Source: Vallitalea pronyensis (GTDB lineage: Bacteria; Bacillota; Clostridia; Lachnospirales; Vallitaleaceae). From it: DNA of 64,000 bases. A model generated the notes under the pieces. It made no database searches and was not told the origin of the DNA. It was given only the letters and a program-made list of their open reading frames with translations. The position numbers and the translations under genes were made by a program. This document shows positions 1-7,710 of the stretch, piece after piece; the stretch's first letter is position 1, and the number at the start of each line of letters is the position of its first letter. The stretch covers positions 1,693,001 to 1,757,000 of the forward strand of contig NZ_CP058649.1 of the NCBI RefSeq assembly GCF_018141445.1. The letters are read 5' to 3'.

Positions 1-500
1 ATTTTTTCTTGATAACCAAGCGTTCTGGCAAGGGCAAGGGTTGGTTTAATGTTTGTAGGTGACCCCATACCTGTTATGAGCTTACTAGGCACGATACGAT
101 ATCGGATAGGGGAGGCTGCAACTGGTTGGACTGCACCTACATCCCGGGTGCCTTGAGCACCAGGACCAATGGAAACTTGAGCGATGATTTTAGCACCGTA
201 GGATTTAACATGTTCGACAAAACTAGCTAACTTAGGTACATAGGTTTCATTATAGATGGCTAGATTATTGTATTTTTTGTAGTTATTACTAATCTCATGA
301 CCCGTTCCTTTCATAGCTTCTACGATAATCATTCCAGTTCCACCCATAGCTCTTGCAGCATAGTATGCACATTGTTGTTTGCTTACAAAATTTCCAGGAT
401 CAGTATAGTTCATATTCATTGGAGCCATAGCCACCCGGTTTTTAATTGTGAGATTACCAATTTTGATTGGTTGTAATAATGGTTTTTCTTGATTGTTCAT
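1..500 (-). CDS. NADH:flavin oxidoreductase (old yellow enzyme family), N-terminal part, cut by window start
   Basis: Reading leftwards from an ATG at 500-498, preceded by a good AGGAG ribosome site, about 166 codons are open up to the window edge. The start (KIGNLTIKNRVAMAPMN) is the usual N-terminal strand and FMN-contacting 'NRVAMAPM' of old-yellow-enzyme TIM barrels; an 'AQVSIGPGAQ' strand follows where the family has its QL/QxxH-type FMN contacts. Members reduce enones, 2-enoates or steroid-type substrates with FMN, and the larger ones add a 4Fe-4S cluster and an FAD/NAD domain. Because the 3' part is missing I cannot tell the short (about 340 aa) from the long (about 650 aa) class. It lies downstream of a MarR gene on the same strand with a palindrome between them, so control by that MarR protein is likely (inference). 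Confidence 0.85.
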   Translation of the reverse strand, partial: MNNQEKPLLQPIKIGNLTIKNRVAMAPMNMNYTDPGNFVSKQQCAYYAARAMGGTGMIIVEAMKGTGHEISNNYKKYNNLAIYNETYVPKLASFVEHVKSYGAKIIAQVSIGPGAQGTRDVGAVQPVAASPIRYRIVPSKLITGMGSPTNIKPTLALARTLGYQEK

Positions 501-527
501 AATTATCTCCTTTTCGTTAATAAGTAT

Positions 528-552
528 TTTCGTATAATACGAAATTCGTTAT
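528..552. promoter_or_regulatory. Candidate MarR operator upstream of the flavin oxidoreductase
   Basis: Positions 528-544 form a perfect inverted repeat (TTTCGTAT, one centre base, ATACGAAA). It overlaps a second partial palindrome, ATACGAAATTCGTTAT at 537-552. The CGAAATTC core recurs at 1027-1034 in front of the marR gene. MarR dimers bind 15-20 bp palindromes of this kind. Binding is inferred from position and repetition only. Confidence 0.45.
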
Positions 553-571
553 ATTTAACTAAAAAAATGAT

Positions 572-994
572 TTATATAAGTCTATTAATCATTTTCAACA
601 GGTAATTGATTTCGTCTTCTGTGAGCTTTTGGGTTATTTCAGAGATTTTATCATGTCGCATTTCATTGATTTTACTTAATGCCATATGCCCTTTTTTAGT
701 AAGAGATGAAACCACCATTCTTCGATCTTCAGCGCTTGTTTTTCTGATGATATAATCCTTCTTTACAAGGCGGTCCATGGTTTTAGTAGGTGTACTTACG
801 GCAACTTTTAGTTGTTCAGCAATTTCTTTGATCGTTTTTTCAGAATGAAATCCAATGGCATCCATGATACTAATTTCAGCAATGGTAAGATTCCCAATTT
901 CCATATCCGTAATTTCTTTCATAATGTCTTTTTCTATAAGGTCAACCAATTTTTTTAGTTGCGTATATATAATGTCCAGTCGTTTGTCATTCAT
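572..994 (-). CDS. MarR family transcriptional regulator
   Basis: A 140-residue protein of normal MarR length. A winged helix lies in the middle: 'TIKEIAEQLKVAVSTPTKTM' as helix-turn-helix, followed by the DRLVKKDYIIRKTSAEDRRMV wing with the typical D-R-R motif. Helices at both ends would form the dimer interface. ATG at 994-992 follows an AAGGGG ribosome site. Family members usually repress their own gene and a neighbouring detoxification or redox gene and release DNA on binding a small phenolic ligand or on oxidation. Here the natural target is the flavin oxidoreductase just downstream on the same strand, and matching palindromes lie in front of both genes. The ligand is unknown. Confidence 0.9.
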   Translation of the reverse strand: MNDKRLDIIYTQLKKLVDLIEKDIMKEITDMEIGNLTIAEISIMDAIGFHSEKTIKEIAEQLKVAVSTPTKTMDRLVKKDYIIRKTSAEDRRMVVSSLTKKGHMALSKINEMRHDKISEITQKLTEDEINYLLKMINRLI

Positions 995-1022
995 GATGGA
1001 AACCCCTTTCTGTTGGAAAAAT

Positions 1023-1039
1023 ATAACGAAATTCCTTAT
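1023..1039. promoter_or_regulatory. Candidate MarR autoregulatory operator
   Basis: ATAACGAAATTCCTTAT at 1023-1039 is an inverted repeat with a single mismatched pair. It shares the CGAAATTC core and the flanking TTAT with the site at 537-552. It lies about 30 bp upstream of the marR start, where an autorepressor would bind. Confidence 0.4.
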
Positions 1040-1099
1040 ACTTGTTCATTATAGTCTTAGCTGATTTTTTTGTCAAGAGATTTTATCGGAACTCTGTAA

Positions 1100-1789
1100 T
1101 TACTCATTATTATTTAAAATAGCTTCTAGTTTTTGTTTATTTAAAATAACAATCGTCTTATGGTTAATTTCAAGAATACCTTGAGTAGAAAGCTTTTTTA
1201 ATTCTCTAGAAAGAGTGGATCGAGATACATGAAGATGCTCTGATAAGGCTTTTTTGGAATAAGGCAAATGAATAACAGAGGCAGCATTAGATTCAATGTT
1301 CTGCAATAAAAAATAGGCTATTTTCTCTCTTATAAGGGAATAAGAAAACAGGACTATTTTTTTGTTGAGGTTTATAATTTCTCTAGAAAAAAGGTCTAAA
1401 ATGTTAGAAGCAATGACGCTGTCTTTTAAAAGAACGTTAAAAACACTCTTCTTTTCAATTAACAGAAGTTTACACGTTTCCTTAGCAATGACATCAAATT
1501 GACCATCATAATCTTTGGAAAAAACCATCGCACCACCTAAAACGTTACCTTTGTTTTTATATAAAACATGAACGATCTTACCAGACTCAAGATTATTATG
1601 TACTTCAAGACTACCTTCCAGAACAATACCTAGATACGGGAAGGATTGCCAACATTGGCAGATATATTCATTCTTTTTATAAGCACATATTTTATGCTTT
1701 GATTGCTCTATAATGGATGTAATCTCTTGTCTGTCCTTATTGTGAAATAAAGGACATGCTTGTAGAATCTGTAAATACTTCTTCATCAT
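1100..1789 (-). CDS. Crp/Fnr family transcriptional regulator
   Basis: 229 residues: an N-terminal cyclic-nucleotide-binding-like beta-roll (about 20-125, with 'VLEGSLEVHN' and 'VLGGAMVFSKD'), a long dimerisation helix, and a C-terminal helix-turn-helix (about 170-215, 'SKKALSEHLHVSRSTLSREL'). The effector cannot be read off; no Fnr-type four-cysteine cluster is evident. In Clostridia such proteins often sense redox state, CO/NO or metabolites. It is transcribed away from the dehydratase operon, 283 bp apart, so it is the likely local regulator. A weak dyad (ATATG 1860-1864, CATAT 1877-1881) in the shared region is a possible site. It belongs to the same family as the protein at 5615-6328 but looks clearly diverged from it. 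Confidence 0.85.
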   Translation of the reverse strand: MMKKYLQILQACPLFHNKDRQEITSIIEQSKHKICAYKKNEYICQCWQSFPYLGIVLEGSLEVHNNLESGKIVHVLYKNKGNVLGGAMVFSKDYDGQFDVIAKETCKLLLIEKKSVFNVLLKDSVIASNILDLFSREIINLNKKIVLFSYSLIREKIAYFLLQNIESNAASVIHLPYSKKALSEHLHVSRSTLSRELKKLSTQGILEINHKTIVILNKQKLEAILNNNE

Positions 1790-1957
1790 AATACCTCATA
1801 TACTGTAACAATGTTAGTTGTATTTATTTTACTATAAGTTCCAAAAGATGTAAAACGAAATATGACACTTGTGATACATATTGAATGCATGAATGAATCA
1901 AAGCAATTTAGAATCATATAGACTCCTATCTTGACGGGAAAAAATGAAAGGAATAAT

Positions 1958-2059
1958 ATGACCGAATTAGAAAAAACTGTAGTTATCATGTTCCAGTTGA
2001 CGTATAATAAGATAAACAGTAGACAGCATGAAGCTTTGTCAGATGATGAGATAGATTAA
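1958..2059 (+). CDS. Possible small protein (33 aa) upstream of the dehydratase
   Basis: ATG at 1958 follows a GAAAGGAAT ribosome site by a normal distance. The frame is open for 33 codons and ends 13 bp before the dehydratase start. The peptide begins MTELEKTVVIMFQL and ends in the acidic tail ALSDDEID. It is amphipathic, has no signal peptide, and I do not recognise it. The good ribosome site and tight spacing favour a real translated ORF, either coupled to the dehydratase or acting as a leader. It is short enough to be chance. Confidence 0.4.
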   Translation: MTELEKTVVIMFQLTYNKINSRQHEALSDDEID

Positions 2060-2072
2060 GAAAGGTGATAAC

Positions 2073-3794
2073 ATGCAATATAACAGTCAAAAGATGCGAT
2101 CTGTTGCAGTGGAGATGGATGCGCTTAAAATGGGTATGGGATGGTCAAAAGAAGATTTGAGTAAAATACAAATTATGATTCAAAGTACTTGGGGAGACAG
2201 TCATCCAGGTAGTGTCCATTTGAATCAATATGTACAGCTAGCAGATGAAACCATCGCCAAACGCGGTATGAAAGGTGCTAAATATACGGTGACAGATATA
2301 TGTGATGGTATCGCACAAGGCCATGACGGCATGAATTACTCACTGCCTTCAAGAGAGTTTATTGCCAATATGATTGAAATACAAGGCATGGCAACACCTT
2401 TTGATGGGGCTCTGTTTATAGCAAGTTGTGACAAAGGCGTGCCAGCCCATCTTATAGCCCTTGCAAGATTAGACCTGCCTTCTGTTTTTATTCCAGGAGG
2501 TGTGATGAAAGCTGGAGAAGGGGATTTGACCCTGGAACAAATCGGTATGTACAGTGCACAGCTTAAAAGAGGAGAAATTTCCCAAGGTACTTTTGAACAC
2601 TACCAACATCATGCATGCCCAACATGTGGTGCATGTGCCTTTATGGGAACGGCCTTAACCATGCAAATCATGTCAGAGGCTCTAGGCTTATCATTACCCA
2701 CAACCAGTGCCATGCCTGCTTATAATAACTTAATTGCTCAAGGCATTCACAAAAGTGTTGAGACCCTTGAAAATCTTATGAAATCAGATATTAGACCAAG
2801 TCATATTTTGACATATGAAGCCTTTGAAAATGCCATCATGGTACATGCCGCAGTAGGTGGTTCTACCAATGCCTTGTTACATCTCCCCACAATTGCACGA
2901 GAAGTTCATGTTGAATTACAGGCAGAATTATTTGATGAAATCAATAAGTCGATTCCCTATATTGCCAATGTAAGACCCAGTGGGAAATACCCAAGCGAAT
3001 ACTTTTGGTATGCAGGTGGTACCACAGGTGTCATGGAAGCCATAAAAGACTATTTGCATTTAGATGTGATGACCGTTACCGGCAAAACCCTTGGTGAAAA
3101 CTTGGAGAAAATTAAAGCATCTAATCATTATAGCAAAGGAAAAGCATACTTTACTTATTTGGACTTTAAGGCTAGTGATGTGATTTTTAGTGCTGAAAAT
3201 CCAATGAGAGAAGATGGGGCAATAGCCATTTTGAAGGGAAATTTAGCACCTGATGGTGCAGTCGTTAAGCACGCTGCTTTAGATGATGCCATGAGAAAAG
3301 TCATCCTTAGGGCTAGACCTTATGACAGTGAGGAAGAGGCGTTTCATGATGTGATTAACGGCAATGTTATGGCGGGCGACGGCGTGATTATTCGTTATGA
3401 AGGACCAAAAGGAAGCGGCATGCCTGAAATGTTCTACACAACGGAAGCCATAGCATCGGATGAAAGACTCTCTTCATCAGTGGCTTTAATGACAGATGGA
3501 AGGTTTTCAGGCGCTACAAGAGGCCCAGCTATTGGCCATATATCACCAGAAGCGGCGGAAGGCGGACCCATTGCGTTGGTTGAAAAAGATGATATGATTG
3601 AAATTGATATTGAAAAAAGAAGCCTTAATATCATTGGTCAAAAAGGTGAAATCTTGACAAAAGATAGCATGAACGCTATTCTGGAAGAACGAAGAAAAAA
3701 ATGGAAACCTTTGCCTGTAAAAAGGGAAAAAGGGGTATTAGGACTTTTTAAGAAAAATGCCGTGTCTGCTATGAAGGGCGGATATATGGAATAG
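2073..3794 (+). CDS. Dihydroxy-acid / sugar-acid dehydratase (IlvD/Edd family)
   Basis: 573 residues, the normal length for the IlvD/Edd family of Fe-S dependent dehydratases. The signature 'CDKGVPAH' (about 110) and the second cysteine motif 'CPTCGACAFMGTA' (about 180) are both present. These contribute Fe-S ligands, and 'DGRFSGATRGPAIGHISPEAAEGG' near the C-terminus is the conserved substrate and metal region. The family includes dihydroxy-acid dehydratase (branched-chain amino acids), 6-phosphogluconate dehydratase and aldonic acid dehydratases. Next to a Crp/Fnr regulator and a sulfatase and away from other ilv genes, a sugar-acid dehydratase is more likely than IlvD, but this is inference. 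GGTGATAAC precedes the ATG. A hairpin terminator follows at 3880. Confidence 0.85.
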   Translation: MQYNSQKMRSVAVEMDALKMGMGWSKEDLSKIQIMIQSTWGDSHPGSVHLNQYVQLADETIAKRGMKGAKYTVTDICDGIAQGHDGMNYSLPSREFIANMIEIQGMATPFDGALFIASCDKGVPAHLIALARLDLPSVFIPGGVMKAGEGDLTLEQIGMYSAQLKRGEISQGTFEHYQHHACPTCGACAFMGTALTMQIMSEALGLSLPTTSAMPAYNNLIAQGIHKSVETLENLMKSDIRPSHILTYEAFENAIMVHAAVGGSTNALLHLPTIAREVHVELQAELFDEINKSIPYIANVRPSGKYPSEYFWYAGGTTGVMEAIKDYLHLDVMTVTGKTLGENLEKIKASNHYSKGKAYFTYLDFKASDVIFSAENPMREDGAIAILKGNLAPDGAVVKHAALDDAMRKVILRARPYDSEEEAFHDVINGNVMAGDGVIIRYEGPKGSGMPEMFYTTEAIASDERLSSSVALMTDGRFSGATRGPAIGHISPEAAEGGPIALVEKDDMIEIDIEKRSLNIIGQKGEILTKDSMNAILEERRKKWKPLPVKREKGVLGLFKKNAVSAMKGGYME

Positions 3795-3879
3795 AATTTC
3801 TTGACGAAAGAATCATGTAGCATGTTCAGGTGTAAAAGAGGATTCTCTTAGGGATTTTCTGTATCAAAGAATAATGAAT

Positions 3880-3943
3880 AGAGTGGCATCATAAATGAAG
3901 GGCTGCTGAATAAGTGGTCCTATATGCATGCCACTCTTTTTTT
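3880..3943 (+). terminator. Rho-independent terminator after the dehydratase
   Basis: GAGTGGCAT at 3881-3889 pairs with ATGCCACTC at 3928-3936 and is followed by seven T. The loop is long (38 nt), so efficiency is uncertain. Confidence 0.6.
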
Positions 3944-3972
3944 ATGTATATATCTACGTCATACGGAGGGGT

Positions 3973-4014
3973 AGGACGCATGTCCTTTATGCAATGTTGC
4001 TATAATTCTATACT
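3973..4014 (+). promoter_or_regulatory. Promoter of sulfatase with candidate Crp/Fnr class II site
   Basis: AGGACGCATGTCCT (3973-3986) has 5-bp inverted arms around a 4-bp centre. A TATACT -10 box lies at 4009-4014. The palindrome centre is 32 bp upstream of the -10 centre, which places it near -41.5, the usual class II activator position. The same motif at the same distance is found at 6533-6574 before the BMP importer. TATAAT at 4001-4006 is an alternative -10. Confidence 0.45.
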
Positions 4015-4048
4015 ATTTGTATCTTACATGTAGAAAGGAATATGGCCA

Positions 4049-5542
4049 ATGGAAAAAAAGAAACCTAATATTGTATTTATCCTCAACGATCATCAAGCTT
4101 ACTACAGACATGGTTGGGACGGGGGCGTTAAGCCGTTAACACCTCATTTTGATCAATTAGGAGAAGAAGGGGTAGCATTTACAAACGCATATTGTGCAAC
4201 ACCATTATGTGGTCCAGTTAGACGAACCATGTTAAATGGACTCTATGCCCATACCCATAAACAATACTTTAATGATTCGGAGAGCCCTTATGATGAGGAA
4301 AGTTATCTTAGATTGTTGAAGAAAGCTGGGTATGATAATTATTATTTTGGGAAATGGCATGCTGGACCAGGTACACCCATTACAGAGCATCAGTGTAAAG
4401 GATTTAGTTGTGAAGCTTATGGAAATCCATATATTACCGATGCCTATAAACAATATCTCAAAAAGTTAAATTTACCCCAAGCCAGACATCGAATTGATTA
4501 TAACTTTCATCCAGAAGCACAAAGTGAGTTTTTTGAGAAATTAGATGTGGGCGTGGACTATCAATGTGAAGATACTTGGTGTGGGGAACATGCCGTTGGC
4601 ATCACAGTGACACCCAAAGAAACCCATGAAGCATTTTTCTTAGCCCATCAAGCCTGTGAGACATTAGAAAACATAGCCAATAGCAAATCGGATGAGCCCT
4701 TTCATTTAAGAGTTGATTTTTGGGGACCTCATCAGCCCTTTTTCCCCACTCAAGAATACTTAGATAGGTATAACCCCAGTGACATAGAAGTATATGGTAA
4801 TCACTTTGATGATTTAACAGATAAAGCTGAAGTCCATCAAATGGATGTTAATCGCGTAATAAGTAATAAAGATAGTAAGCTAATTGTTCCAAGCCCAATA
4901 CCATGGGAAGATTGGCAACAGATATTAGCCAGAGCTTATGCGCATCAAACAATGATTGATGATGCAGGAGGCATGATTATCAACAAACTAAAAGAACTAG
5001 GGCTGGATGAAAATACAATAATCATATGGACAACAGATCATGGTGATGCAATTGCAAGTCATGGTGGACATTTTGATAAGTGTTCCTATATGTCTGAAGA
5101 GGTTATGCGTATTCCTATGGCAATAAAGTGGCCTTCAGTCATTAAGCCTCATCAAAAACAAGAAAAACTGGTTTCGAATATGGACATTCCAGTTACCATA
5201 TTAGATGCAGCAGGATTATCATTCACCAATAAAGTTCATGGGATGAGTCTCTTAGATCTCATCTTGGATGAAAAGAAATCCTGGCGAACAGGGTTGATGA
5301 GTGAGACATTCGGACATGGCTATGTAGAGCGCATACAAGGTCGTATGTATGTTGAAGGTGATTATAAATATGTCAAATTTGAAGGACAGATTGACGAGTT
5401 ATATCATCTAGGAGAAGACCCTTATGAAATGAACAATTTAGCACAGAAGGAAGAATACGTTGAAATAAAGGAAAAGATGCTCAAAGGATTACTGCAGGAG
5501 CAAAAAAAAGTAGATGACTTTAACGACTTAAGTAAGTGGTAA
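4049..5542 (+). CDS. Type I sulfatase (formylglycine-dependent, Cys type), cytoplasmic
   Basis: 497 residues of the alkaline-phosphatase-like sulfatase family. The metal site starts with 'VFILNDHQ' (about 9-16). The formylglycine motif is 'LCGPVRRTMLNG' with Cys54 as the residue to be oxidised; the usual T-G end of CxPxRxxxxTG reads N-G here. 'IIIWTTDHGDAIASHGG' supplies the second metal-binding D/H pair. There is no signal peptide, so it works in the cytoplasm on imported sulfated sugars. It stands alone, with its own promoter and a good GAAAGGAATA ribosome site, between the dehydratase and a convergent Crp/Fnr gene. The substrate is unknown. The closest functional guess is an oligosaccharide or monosaccharide sulfate linked to the dehydratase pathway (inference). 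Confidence 0.9.
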   Translation: MEKKKPNIVFILNDHQAYYRHGWDGGVKPLTPHFDQLGEEGVAFTNAYCATPLCGPVRRTMLNGLYAHTHKQYFNDSESPYDEESYLRLLKKAGYDNYYFGKWHAGPGTPITEHQCKGFSCEAYGNPYITDAYKQYLKKLNLPQARHRIDYNFHPEAQSEFFEKLDVGVDYQCEDTWCGEHAVGITVTPKETHEAFFLAHQACETLENIANSKSDEPFHLRVDFWGPHQPFFPTQEYLDRYNPSDIEVYGNHFDDLTDKAEVHQMDVNRVISNKDSKLIVPSPIPWEDWQQILARAYAHQTMIDDAGGMIINKLKELGLDENTIIIWTTDHGDAIASHGGHFDKCSYMSEEVMRIPMAIKWPSVIKPHQKQEKLVSNMDIPVTILDAAGLSFTNKVHGMSLLDLILDEKKSWRTGLMSETFGHGYVERIQGRMYVEGDYKYVKFEGQIDELYHLGEDPYEMNNLAQKEEYVEIKEKMLKGLLQEQKKVDDFNDLSKW

Positions 5543-5614
5543 AGTCCCTGACATGCAAAGGCGCTATTTATAAAAAGTGAATCATGGATTCAAGAAATAT
5601 AGCAAAGGGATGCA

Positions 5615-6328
5615 TTAATCAATGGTTTCTATAAATTTCTTTAATCGATCCAGTTGTTGATTATTAAACGTTATTTTACCATTAGCTACAGAAATATAGT
5701 TATCTTCCTTCAATTTCTTAATGTTTCGGTTGATGGTACGAACGGTTACACAAAAATGATCCGCCAGTGCTTGACGGGTTTCTGGAATCACATACAGATT
5801 TTTCGCTTCTTTTTTTAATGAATTTGTGGAGATAATATAGCGGGTCAGTAAATATAAAACGGAATGGGAAATTAAAAATCCTGTGTTGGTTGTAGATTTA
5901 TACAGGTATTTAGCGAGTATTAGAGCCACACTTTTTACAAGTTCAATATCATCGTTGTACCATTTTAAGAAATATTTTCGCGGGATTTTAATCATTTGAC
6001 ACGCTGAACTAGCAGTAACGGTAATGGAGAACGTTGCAGCTTCTGCAAGAATAGCAAGACTACCAATAAAGTCTGGCATATTGTTGAAGAGTAACAAGTT
6101 GGCATTTTCTTCTAAAATATAGTATTTTCCGTTTTCGAAATGGTTTTGTACATTTATACTGCCATTACAAAATAAATAAACATGGTCCGGTTTACCACCT
6201 TTATTAAGAATGCAGTCACCGATGTTATAATGTTTTAAGAAGCTATTATCAGAAACATACGATGGCATGCGATTGAAGGTATAGGATAAATGAGGGTAAT
6301 TTTTGGAAAGGTTTTGAAGGTTTATCAT
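5615..6328 (-). CDS. Crp/Fnr family transcriptional regulator
   Basis: 237 residues: beta-roll sensor domain (about 30-130), dimerisation helix, and a C-terminal winged helix with 'TRQALADHFCVTVRTINRNI' as the helix-turn-helix. Three cysteines (in GDC, LFCNG and SSACQ) occur in the sensor half but do not form the classic Fnr cluster. The gene converges with the sulfatase at 4049 and is divergent from the BMP importer at 6622. The promoters of both neighbours carry the same GGAC-N4-GTCC palindrome at a class II spacing, so this protein is the best candidate activator for both (inference). The effector is unknown. Confidence 0.85.
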   Translation of the reverse strand: MINLQNLSKNYPHLSYTFNRMPSYVSDNSFLKHYNIGDCILNKGGKPDHVYLFCNGSINVQNHFENGKYYILEENANLLLFNNMPDFIGSLAILAEAATFSITVTASSACQMIKIPRKYFLKWYNDDIELVKSVALILAKYLYKSTTNTGFLISHSVLYLLTRYIISTNSLKKEAKNLYVIPETRQALADHFCVTVRTINRNIKKLKEDNYISVANGKITFNNQQLDRLKKFIETID

Positions 6329-6532
6329 GGCAATATCCTCTCAAGATTTATTAAAATTCTATGATACCTATTTTATCAGAAAGCATATAAAAGTCAATAA
6401 ACACGAAGTTAAGTGGAATTAGTAAAGATTGTAAGGATATAATAAGGATGAGGTATGAGCTATGAATCAATATGAAAAAAATGCTTGGGTTTAAATGAAA
6501 AGTTAATGGTATTCTTAAAAAACGTTTCAATG

Positions 6533-6574
6533 GGGACACATGTCCTATGCGGTGGTTGTTTTCGTTGTTATATT
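6533..6574 (+). promoter_or_regulatory. Promoter of BMP importer with candidate Crp/Fnr class II site
   Basis: GGGACACATGTCCT at 6533-6546 (GGAC and GTCC arms) lies 32 bp, centre to centre, from a TATATT -10 box at 6569-6574. Its layout matches the site before the sulfatase at 3973-4014 base for base in spacing. The rest of the 293-bp intergenic region shows no other clear structure. Confidence 0.45.
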
Positions 6575-6621
6575 GTATATATAAATGTTGACTAAATAGA
6601 AAAAACTGGAGGTTTTGCACA

Positions 6622-7647
6622 ATGAAAAAAAGAGTAATGGTATTATTATTCGTGAGCTTCATGATTTTTGTAACAGGTTGTACAAACAATAATAACGATA
6701 ATGGGTCCAATGAATCTGATACGAAAAGTGTTCGCGTTGGTTTTGTAACAAGCGAAACAGGACTTGGCGATCAAGCCTTTAATGATGCAATACACAGTGG
6801 GACAAAAAAGGCTGAAACAGCACTTGATAACGTAAAATTAACGGTAATAGAACCAGGGGATGCAGCAAAACTTGAAACATCGGTAAGATCACTTGCGCGA
6901 GAGGGAAATGACCTCATCATTGCAGGGGCTGCTTCATTAGGTGACGCGGTTCTCGTGGTAGCAAAAGAATTTCCTGACACCTTCTTTGTGATTATTGATG
7001 GGGACATTGATGACTATGATAATGTACAATCCATTAAGGCAAATGAAGAGGAAGCAGCTTATTTAACAGGAGCATTTGCACAGCTTTATGCTGGTGAAGG
7101 CAATAAAATTGGTTTTATTGGCGGTATGGATATTGCAGTTATTAAAAAGTTTGAAGTAGGTTTTGTTGAAGGAGCCAAAGCAGTAGGTGGAACAGAAGCG
7201 GATGTATTGGTTTCTTACACAGGTGTTTTCAATGATCCAGCTCTAGGGAAACAAACTGCTGAAGCACAACATTCTAATGGAGCAACTGTTATCTTTGCAG
7301 CAGCAGGAGCATGTAACTTAGGTATGTTTGAGGCAGCAGAAAATATTGGTTTCACGGCACTAGGAGCAGCTACGGGCCAATTTGATAAATCCGATGCCAT
7401 CGTGGCTTCTCACGTAAAATCAGTGGATGATTTAGCGGAGAGTGTTATTACAAGGTTTGCTAATGGCGAAAAGCTTACCAATGGCATCGTTAAATACGGT
7501 TTAAAAGAAATGGGTGTAGACTTTCGCTATAATCCACAAAACCCAGAAAACAATATTGAGATTCCACAAGAGATTATAGATAAGATTGAAGCATTAAAGC
7601 AACAAATTATAAATGGTGACATTAATGTAGCATCATTTATTGAATAA
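6622..7647 (+). CDS. BMP family ABC transporter substrate-binding lipoprotein
   Basis: 341 residues with a lipoprotein signal ending in the lipobox VTGC (Cys20), then a BMP/PnrA-type binding fold: 'VRVGFVTSETGLGDQAFND' at the start of the first lobe, 'DTFFVIIDGD', and 'AAYLTGAFAQL'. The family mostly binds nucleosides (PnrA, RnsB, NupN), although some members bind other small sugars. The acidic residue after the lipobox-proximal strand and 'GDQAFND' match nucleoside-binding relatives (from memory, not aligned). It is the first gene of a four-gene importer. GGAGG precedes the start by 8 bp, and the promoter has a candidate Crp/Fnr site. Confidence 0.9.
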   Translation: MKKRVMVLLFVSFMIFVTGCTNNNNDNGSNESDTKSVRVGFVTSETGLGDQAFNDAIHSGTKKAETALDNVKLTVIEPGDAAKLETSVRSLAREGNDLIIAGAASLGDAVLVVAKEFPDTFFVIIDGDIDDYDNVQSIKANEEEAAYLTGAFAQLYAGEGNKIGFIGGMDIAVIKKFEVGFVEGAKAVGGTEADVLVSYTGVFNDPALGKQTAEAQHSNGATVIFAAAGACNLGMFEAAENIGFTALGAATGQFDKSDAIVASHVKSVDDLAESVITRFANGEKLTNGIVKYGLKEMGVDFRYNPQNPENNIEIPQEIIDKIEALKQQIINGDINVASFIE

Positions 7648-7710
7648 AGTATAATCATTTTATTTTTTATACAACCTGCTATGGTAAAAATTAGATGGAA
7701 GTGGTGCAAA

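Noticed and set aside
6516..6530. CcpA (cre) site before the BMP importer
   Set aside because: AAAAACGTTTCA looks similar but is one base short in the right half and does not fit the cre consensus.
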